Positions 5,904-10,812 of a stretch of DNA of 10,812 nt are shown here, piece by piece; position 1 is the stretch's first letter, and every line of letters starts with the position of its first letter. The position numbers and the translations under genes were made by a program. Origin of the DNA: Verrucomicrobiota bacterium (GTDB lineage: Bacteria > Verrucomicrobiota > Verrucomicrobiia > Limisphaerales > UBA11358); contig JAJPKI010000054.1 of NCBI GenBank assembly GCA_021323835.1, positions 1 to 10,812 on the forward strand, given 5' to 3'. A model generated the notes under the pieces. It was not told where the DNA came from. It did not search any database and was given only the letters and a program-made list of their open reading frames with translations.

Positions 5904-7187
5904 TTATTGCTTCGTCGGTTTGGCGAGAAATTCAACGAAGCGGCTTTTGTGGACGGCGACGGTGATGTTGATGTTTTGGGTGTTGCGGTAATTTGCGCGG
6001 AATTGATAATCGCCGCCGCCCCAACTCCACAGCTGGCCTGCCATGTCGCGGCCTTGCTCATCGGTCATGCCGACGAGCGAAACGCGCATGCCGCTGGTTT
6101 CCGGGTCGGGGTCGGTGTGCAAAACGAAACCGATTTCTTTTTGGCTTCGGCCGTTTTGGCTTGTGTATTGCAACGGCGGAAATAATTTAACGTGCACGTC
6201 GTTTAGGTTTGTCTCGGCAAAGACGGCCTTTTGCCGGTTTTGATTTCCGCCGCCGCTCCAGTAATTATTCAAATCATTTTCGCTGCCGGGTTTGACGGGA
6301 ATGTTTGTGAAGGTCAAAAGCTCGTCGTCGTTAAAACCGGCTTCGCGCGAAAATTCCAGCCGCACTTTCCACGCGGATTCGTTCGGCCACAGCCCCGGTT
6401 GATAAAAATAACTCGGCGTGTTGCCGTTTTGGCGAAAATTATTTATCCAACCGCGAACGTCATTGCCGGTGGCATCGGAAGTTTCCACGCTGACTGCGTT
6501 CCAATTGGTCGCGGCATGTCCGTTTTGTTGGACGTCGAAATCAACTTGCACATTTTTGTTCGCCGGGTCGTCCTTTGGAACTCCTCCGCCTCGATTCCAT
6601 GGCGAAGGCGCAATGGCCAGTTTGTTTAGCGTGACGGACAAATCGCCGTCGGATTGCGTGTTTGGCAACGCGTCCGCTGTCCATTTTGGAAAATTTTTTC
6701 CATGAACAGGATTTGAAATGGTAAATCCATCTTTCGTCACGCGCTGGCCGCCCGGTCCCCATGATTGAAAGCGCAAAATAAATTTATTGTCGCGCCGCGG
6801 AAAGGCATCGAGTTGCATACCAACAATTTGTTTGCCCGCGCCAGCCGAATCCCAATGGCTTCCCCAGCTTTGGATGGCGGCGGTTTCCGCCGTGTCGCAA
6901 ACCAGCGCCTGCCAGCCGTAACGGTTTTGGCCTTTCGTTTCCTGCAAAATCCAAACCACGAGCGTGTCATTCGTCGTGTCAAATGACGCCGCCTGGCCAT
7001 TGTAACGCCGACCGGTTGTCGTGATTTTTGGATATTTATGATGCTTGCCGTATTCGACGCCCAGCAGCGTGAGTGTCGTGTTTTTATCCAATTGAATCAC
7101 TTGCGGACGGCGCAGCCACCAAATCCCGGCAATGCAAATGCCAAGAATTAAAATGCCAACGATGCTCCAAAGAATAATTTTTTTCAT
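5904..7187 (-). CDS. Membrane-anchored ectodomain protein, paralogue 1 (last in the array), unknown family
   Basis: The 427-residue protein has two lysines, one hydrophobic helix at about 4-24 and then RRP. No signal-peptidase or lipobox site is apparent, so it should be an N-terminal signal anchor with ~400 residues outside the cytoplasm. The ectodomain appears to be three diverged modules (about 38-160, 182-298, 329-424). Landmarks are LLGVEYGKHH (41-50), NDTLVVWI (73-80), DAFPRR (127-132), ETSDATGN (235-242), VRLEFS, FAETNLND (323-330) and AVHKSRFVEFLAKP (411-424). The first module lacks the Cys present at its 'SD..' turn in paralogues 2 and 3 but has Cys97 nearby. The ATG at 7187 lies 6 nt after the previous stop, with no Shine-Dalgarno sequence. 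No enzyme motif is visible. Function unknown; structural or binding role inferred. Confidence 0.9.
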   Translation of the reverse strand: MKKIILWSIVGILILGICIAGIWWLRRPQVIQLDKNTTLTLLGVEYGKHHKYPKITTTGRRYNGQAASFDTTNDTLVVWILQETKGQNRYGWQALVCDTAETAAIQSWGSHWDSAGAGKQIVGMQLDAFPRRDNKFILRFQSWGPGGQRVTKDGFTISNPVHGKNFPKWTADALPNTQSDGDLSVTLNKLAIAPSPWNRGGGVPKDDPANKNVQVDFDVQQNGHAATNWNAVSVETSDATGNDVRGWINNFRQNGNTPSYFYQPGLWPNESAWKVRLEFSREAGFNDDELLTFTNIPVKPGSENDLNNYWSGGGNQNRQKAVFAETNLNDVHVKLFPPLQYTSQNGRSQKEIGFVLHTDPDPETSGMRVSLVGMTDEQGRDMAGQLWSWGGGDYQFRANYRNTQNINITVAVHKSRFVEFLAKPTKQ

Positions 7188-7193
7188 GGAAAA

Positions 7194-8471
7194 TTATTTC
7201 GACGAGATTTCCGGCTTGGCGATAAATTCAACGAACCTGGACTTATGCAGCGCAAGGGTGATGTTGACCGATTTTGCATTGCGGAGATTTTGCAATTGAA
7301 ACTGCCGGTCGTTGCCACCCCAACCGCTGCCGTCGTAATACGGAATTTTCCGGCCGTTTTCGTCGGTCGCGCTGACGAGCGTCATTTGGTAACCGTCGGT
7401 GGATTTGTCGGACGAAACGCGGAAGCCGCCGGGTTTTTCGTTGTTGCCACGATTTTGGTCGGTGAATTGAAACACTGGAAACATTTTTAAATGAAAATCA
7501 CCGATTGTCGTTTCGGCAATGGCGCTGTTCGTGCGGCTGTTGCGTCCGTTGTAACCGTAACCCGACATGTCCTGCCACGTGCCGGATTTGACGGTGACAT
7601 TCGTGACCGTCCATAGTTCGTCGTCGCTAAAACTCGACTTCTGCGAAAATTCCACGCGCAATTTCCACGGCGTTTGCGATGACCAAAGCCCCCACTGATA
7701 TGTCATACCCGCGTTGCCATTTTTATTTTCAGGATTGCTCCAGCTGTTGAGCGACGATTCGTTGCCACTGGCATCGGAAGTCGTCAAATGAATCGGTTCC
7801 CAATTCGTCGCCGCGACGCCGTTCTGTTCCAAATGAAATTCCACGTTCACCGCTTTCGACGCCGGGTCGCTGGCGGCGCCGCTAAAATCGCTGAAGCCAT
7901 GAACGCCATAAACAAATTTCGTCAACGTCGCGGAAAAATCGCCGTCGGTCTGCGTGTCAGGCATTGCTTCGGCAGTCCATTTGGGAGCGGTCTCGCGTTT
8001 GGGATTGTTGATGACGAATTTATCTTTGGAAAGGCGCTGGTTGCCGTTCCATGTTTGCGCGCGCAGGACAATTTTTTTATCCCAGCGCGGATATGCGTTC
8101 AGCGTGAAGCCTTCCAGTTGTGTGCCGGGCTTGACTTCCGAATTCATATTTGCCCACGCACTGACGCAACCGGTTCCGGCCTCGTCCGAAACGAGCAATT
8201 GTTCGCCGCCATATTGATTCGCTTTGTGCTCGGACAAAATCCAGACGACGAGCGTGTCGTTGGTCGTGTCCATTCGCGCACCGTTGCGACGTGTGCCGGC
8301 GATTTTGGACTTCGGCGCAACGTGATGTTTGCCGTAAGTCACACCGAGCAAAGTCAATTTTGTTCCACCAATCGTGATGACTTGCGGCTTGCTCGACCAA
8401 AAAAAGATGCCGACAGCGACAGCGATAATCAAAATAACCGCAACGGCAAGAAGGACAAATTTAGCTTTCAT
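7194..8471 (-). CDS. Membrane-anchored ectodomain protein, paralogue 2, unknown family
   Basis: The 425-residue protein starts MKAKF, followed by an uninterrupted hydrophobic helix (about 5-25) and SSKPQVI. It is predicted to be a single-pass anchor with an external C-terminal region. The three modules are clearest in this copy: about 38-157 (LLGVTYGKHH, NDTLVVWI, YPRWDKKIVLRA, FVINNP), 178-295 (FSATLTKF, LTTSDASGN, WKLRVEFS, ELWTVTNVTV) and 325-420 (FHLKMFPVFQFTD, LVSATDENGR, NITLALHKSRFVEF). A single Cys102 follows the 'SDEAGTG' turn. Loops between strands are rich in Gly, Asn and Ser, as expected of secreted beta proteins. The ATG at 8471 follows the preceding stop by 11 nt and has no Shine-Dalgarno sequence. 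No catalytic residues can be assigned. Confidence 0.9.
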   Translation of the reverse strand: MKAKFVLLAVAVILIIAVAVGIFFWSSKPQVITIGGTKLTLLGVTYGKHHVAPKSKIAGTRRNGARMDTTNDTLVVWILSEHKANQYGGEQLLVSDEAGTGCVSAWANMNSEVKPGTQLEGFTLNAYPRWDKKIVLRAQTWNGNQRLSKDKFVINNPKRETAPKWTAEAMPDTQTDGDFSATLTKFVYGVHGFSDFSGAASDPASKAVNVEFHLEQNGVAATNWEPIHLTTSDASGNESSLNSWSNPENKNGNAGMTYQWGLWSSQTPWKLRVEFSQKSSFSDDELWTVTNVTVKSGTWQDMSGYGYNGRNSRTNSAIAETTIGDFHLKMFPVFQFTDQNRGNNEKPGGFRVSSDKSTDGYQMTLVSATDENGRKIPYYDGSGWGGNDRQFQLQNLRNAKSVNITLALHKSRFVEFIAKPEISSK

Positions 8472-8482
8472 AAATGAAAACT

Positions 8483-9835
8483 TTATTGTTGCGCATTATT
8501 GTCGGAAGCCGCGGCTTTTTCCGGCTTGGCCGTGAATTCCACGAACCGGCTTTTGTGAATAGCGATTGAGACGTTGATATTGGTCAGACCCGCGATGTCC
8601 TGCAAGCGATAGCGATAAGTTCCCAAGTTCGCCGTGTGTTGTGTGCTATACGTGCCGTTGGGAATGTCGTTGGTCTGATTGTCCGTGACTTTGACGGTCA
8701 GGCGATAATCTTTTCCGACGTCAGGACTGATAGTAAAAAACATTCCGCCCTGCATCCAATCGTTGTTGCCGGCGTCAGTGAAATTTTTTGCCCAGAAAAA
8801 TTTGATGTGATGGTCGTTCAAATCAGTTTCAGCGACCACGGCATTTGTCGCCGCCGCGCGGCGTCCGCCGTAATTATATAATTCCTGCTGTTTGCCCGGC
8901 ACGACGGGAACATTTTGCAGATTCCAAACTTCGTTATCGGCAAAATCCGATTGCTGTGAAAATTCCAACTTGATTTTCCACGGCTCTTCCGCCCACAAAC
9001 CATATTGATATGTCATCGTGCCGTCGCCGTTGTCCCAGCTTTGCGACTCGTTGCCGTTGCCATTGTTAAATGTTTGGCTCCAGCCAGTGACTTGATTGCC
9101 GGTGCCATCAGAAGTTTCCACAGAAACCGGCAGCCAGTTGCTCACCGGTTTTCCGCCACGCTCGACATGAAATGTCGCAGTCACGCTTTTGTTCATCGGG
9201 TCGTCCTGGTCAGTGTCCTGGCGTTGATACGGCCCTTGTCCGCCCGCGACAAGTTTCGTCAGCGTCACGGACAAATCGTCGTCCGATTTTGTCGAAGGCA
9301 GCGCGTCCGCTGTGAAAGCGGTATAGGATTTTTTGGCGGGATTGCGAATGACAAATTGCTTGTCGCCAAGTTCCTGCCCGCTGTTGCTTTGTTCCTCGAC
9401 GCGCACGATAAATTTAGAATCGCGCCGCGGAAATGCGTTCACCGTGATGGGGACAATTTCATTATTGCGATTGGCATAACCGCCGGATGCCTGCACACAT
9501 GCCAGGTTGGCCGAATCGTAAATGTAATACTGAAAACTGTGATACGAATTTTGTCCGCCGGTGAATTCCTGTCGCACCCAGAGCACGAGCGTATCGTTCG
9601 TCGTGTTGAACGGCCCGCCGTTCGCGCGGCGCGCCGTCGGACGATTTGTTGTCGTCGTCGTTATCTTCACATTTGGCGGCGCGTGATGCTTGCCGTAATC
9701 CACGGAGAGCAAAGTAAGTTTGCTGTCGTCGCTAAACGTGATGACTTGCGGACGCGTCAGCCGCCATGCTCCCGCGCCGACGAGAGCGAGAATGACAATG
9801 ACTGCGACAATTAGAATAAGAATTTTTGCTTTCAT
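8483..9835 (-). CDS. Membrane-anchored ectodomain protein, paralogue 3, unknown family
   Basis: This is the longest complete copy, at 450 residues. MKAK is followed by a hydrophobic helix at about 5-25 and RLTRPQVI. It keeps LLSVDYGKHH (42-51), NDTLVLWV (80-87), AFPRRDSKFIV (134-144), ETSDGTGN (240-247), FSQQSDF and AIHKSRFVEFTAKPE (425-439). Two things set it apart. The first module has a Thr-rich insertion after the His pair (KITTTTTNRPTARR, 57-70). The C-terminal tail is longer and Ala/Asn-rich. In module 2 the 'DGDLS' segment reads DDDLS. Cys113 corresponds to Cys102 of paralogue 2. The ATG start overlaps the stop of the upstream copy by 4 nt (ATGA), so translation is probably coupled. 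It alternates little in length with its neighbours, suggesting the fold tolerates loop changes only. Function unknown. Confidence 0.9.
   Translation of the reverse strand: MKAKILILIVAVIVILALVGAGAWRLTRPQVITFSDDSKLTLLSVDYGKHHAPPNVKITTTTTNRPTARRANGGPFNTTNDTLVLWVRQEFTGGQNSYHSFQYYIYDSANLACVQASGGYANRNNEIVPITVNAFPRRDSKFIVRVEEQSNSGQELGDKQFVIRNPAKKSYTAFTADALPSTKSDDDLSVTLTKLVAGGQGPYQRQDTDQDDPMNKSVTATFHVERGGKPVSNWLPVSVETSDGTGNQVTGWSQTFNNGNGNESQSWDNGDGTMTYQYGLWAEEPWKIKLEFSQQSDFADNEVWNLQNVPVVPGKQQELYNYGGRRAAATNAVVAETDLNDHHIKFFWAKNFTDAGNNDWMQGGMFFTISPDVGKDYRLTVKVTDNQTNDIPNGTYSTQHTANLGTYRYRLQDIAGLTNINVSIAIHKSRFVEFTAKPEKAAASDNNAQQ
9832..9835 (-). other. ATGA start-stop overlap between paralogues 4 and 3
   Basis: The ATG of paralogue 3 (9835-9833) and the TGA of paralogue 4 (9834-9832) overlap within ATGA. 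This is the tightest junction in the array and a strong sign of co-translation. Confidence 0.85.
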
Positions 9836-10812
9836 TGGGTGACTTGGGTTTCTGGTTGAGCGGTAAATTCAAGGAAATGATTTTTGTGAACGGCAATGGT
9901 CACAATTAGATTAGTCACGCCTTCGAGGTCGCGCAATCCCTGATGATATTCCACGCCATTGGAACCGCTGGACGAACCGTAATTCCAATTCTCAATGTCG
10001 TTACTTTGGTCGTCGGTGATTTTAACGATGTTGATTTGCATTCCCGGCGGCGGCGACGGTTTAACTATATATTTAAACCCGCCTGCCGGCTGGGAATTGG
10101 CTGGCACATCGGTAAATTGTCTGACACTGAAAAGCTTAAAATGCATTCCGTTCAAATCCGTTTCCGCAAAAGGAGCATTTGTCCGGTTGTTTCGGTTCCA
10201 ATCATTAAAATCGCGCTGCAAGCCCGGTTGCACCGGAATATTTTTCACCACCCAAAGTTCGTTGTCGTCGAAATTGGATTGTTTCGAAAATTCCACGCGC
10301 AATTTCCACGGCTCGCCCGGCCAAAGTCCCCATTGATAATCTGCCACAAGGTCATCACCGTTCCAGTGGGCGTTGGCTCCGGCGCTTTGATGATTTTCGG
10401 TCGCATCGGAAGTTTCAATGGATGTCACCTGCCAGTTCACCGCGTTCGTGCCGTTTTGCTGCGCGTGGAAAATTGCTTCAACGCCTTTGCTGCTCGCGTC
10501 ATCGGCATCGTCGGAGCGACTGGAAAAATTTCCCGCTGCGCCAAAAACCAACTTCGTCAGCGTGACCGACAAGTCGCCGTCGGTTTTTGTGGATGGAAGA
10601 TTTTCTGCCGTCCATTTCGGAAACGAACGGTCGCGCATCGGATTCGAAATCGTCCAATGCGTTTCGTTCATCGTCTGCCCGCCGCCGTTTTGGTTCCATT
10701 CGCTGGCTTTCAAAATGAATTTTCCCTGTCGTCGCGGAAACGCGTCGAATTCCACGCCGACAATTTCATTCGTATTGCCGCCGTAATTATTGCGGCGTCC
10801 GGAATCGCCCGC
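9832..10812 (-). CDS. Ectodomain of paralogue 4, truncated by the right edge (N-terminus missing)
   Basis: The frame is open from the TGA at 9832-9834 to the right edge, giving 326 visible residues. The first start-like codon (GTG at 10755) lies inside the conserved block EIVGVEFDAFPRR, so it is not the true start. By comparison with its neighbours, about 110-120 residues, including the anchor and YGKHH block, lie outside the window. The rest of module 1 (ASEWNQNGG, WTISNP), module 2 (LSVTLTKLVFG, ETSDATEN, WKLRVEFSKQSNF) and module 3 (AETDLNGMHFKLF, VTIAVHKNHFLEFTAQPE) are present. The end of module 3 is closest to paralogue 3 (LRDLEGVTN against LQDIAGLTN). It reads HKNHF where the other three read HKSRF, and ETSDATEN lacks the glycine found in the others. 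Function unknown. Confidence 0.88.
   Translation of the reverse strand, partial: AGDSGRRNNYGGNTNEIVGVEFDAFPRRQGKFILKASEWNQNGGGQTMNETHWTISNPMRDRSFPKWTAENLPSTKTDGDLSVTLTKLVFGAAGNFSSRSDDADDASSKGVEAIFHAQQNGTNAVNWQVTSIETSDATENHQSAGANAHWNGDDLVADYQWGLWPGEPWKLRVEFSKQSNFDDNELWVVKNIPVQPGLQRDFNDWNRNNRTNAPFAETDLNGMHFKLFSVRQFTDVPANSQPAGGFKYIVKPSPPPGMQINIVKITDDQSNDIENWNYGSSSGSNGVEYHQGLRDLEGVTNLIVTIAVHKNHFLEFTAQPETQVTQ

Larger units (their letters stand above)
5904..10812 (-). repeat. Tandem array of four paralogous genes (runs off the right edge)
   Basis: Four consecutive same-strand genes encode proteins alignable over their whole visible length. They share the membrane anchor (not visible in the truncated fourth), YGKHH, TNDTL, FPRR/YPRW, ISNP/INNP, the DGDLSVTLTKL-like segment, SDATGN, the LRVEFS-like segment, AETDLN and the HKSRFVEF-like C-terminus. 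The DNA has diverged, so this is an old protein-level duplication and not a recent repeat. Short patches still show common ancestry, for example around the TNDTLV codons (6961-6985, 8252-8271, 9588-9607). Overlap or gaps of 11 nt or less support one transcript. The number of further copies beyond the window is unknown. Confidence 0.9.

Noticed and set aside
7788..8477. Plus-strand 229-codon open frame antisense to paralogue 2
   Set aside because: Same reason: Arg/Phe-rich translation, no domain, and the minus-strand protein is clearly the conserved one.
9005..9814. Plus-strand 269-codon open frame antisense to paralogue 3
   Set aside because: The product is rich in Arg, His and Cys with no domain. 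The opposite frame is conserved among four paralogues, so this is a codon-bias shadow.
1..10812. CRISPR array, tRNA/rRNA, IS element or phage gene
   Set aside because: No short direct repeats with regular spacers, no cloverleaf with CCA-type end, and no transposase or integrase-like frame on either strand.

Overview
The window looks like chromosomal DNA of a Verrucomicrobiota-type bacterium. The evidence is a mix of housekeeping genes (ftsY, dprA, a pterin carbinolamine dehydratase, a PA0069-type radical SAM protein) with GYF_2/TM2-domain membrane proteins and large anchored secreted proteins of no recognised family. Moderate GC with A/T-rich gene junctions and very few recognisable Shine-Dalgarno motifs fit that guess. 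The phylum is an inference from protein style, not a proven placement. I see no tRNA, rRNA, IS element, integrase, CRISPR array or phage gene.

Layout, left to right. At 3-560, on the plus strand, is the 3' end of a protein that enters from the left edge. Every other credible gene is on the minus strand, so the transcription order is right to left. PCD (549-836) overlaps the first gene tail to tail by 12 nt. Upstream of PCD is a tightly packed cassette of three small membrane proteins (827-1309, 1314-1688, 1688-2320). Two of them carry the same N-terminal GYF_2 domain fused to unrelated membrane parts. Next come dprA (2381-3487), a 380-nt stretch holding one possible 40-residue membrane peptide (3556-3678), then ftsY (3868-4779) and a radical SAM gene (4809-5867).

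The right half (5904 to the window edge) is the unusual part. It holds four consecutive paralogous genes (5904-7187, 7194-8471, 8483-9835, 9832-10812 with its 5' end cut off). They are separated by 6 and 11 nt or overlap by 4 nt, so they are almost certainly co-transcribed. Each complete product is a short N-terminal membrane anchor followed by about 400 extracytoplasmic residues. By eye, that ectodomain is three diverged copies of one beta-rich module, so the array holds about twelve copies of the same fold. I recognise no named family. Near-invariant signatures (YGKHH near the membrane, TSDATGN in the middle, HKSRFVEF at the C-terminus) suggest a shared structural or binding role. The four co-expressed variants could be subunits of a hetero-oligomeric envelope structure or a diversified set of surface binders.

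The paralogue array, the radical SAM gene and ftsY are close enough to form one transcription unit. The dprA/GYF/PCD block could be a second one.
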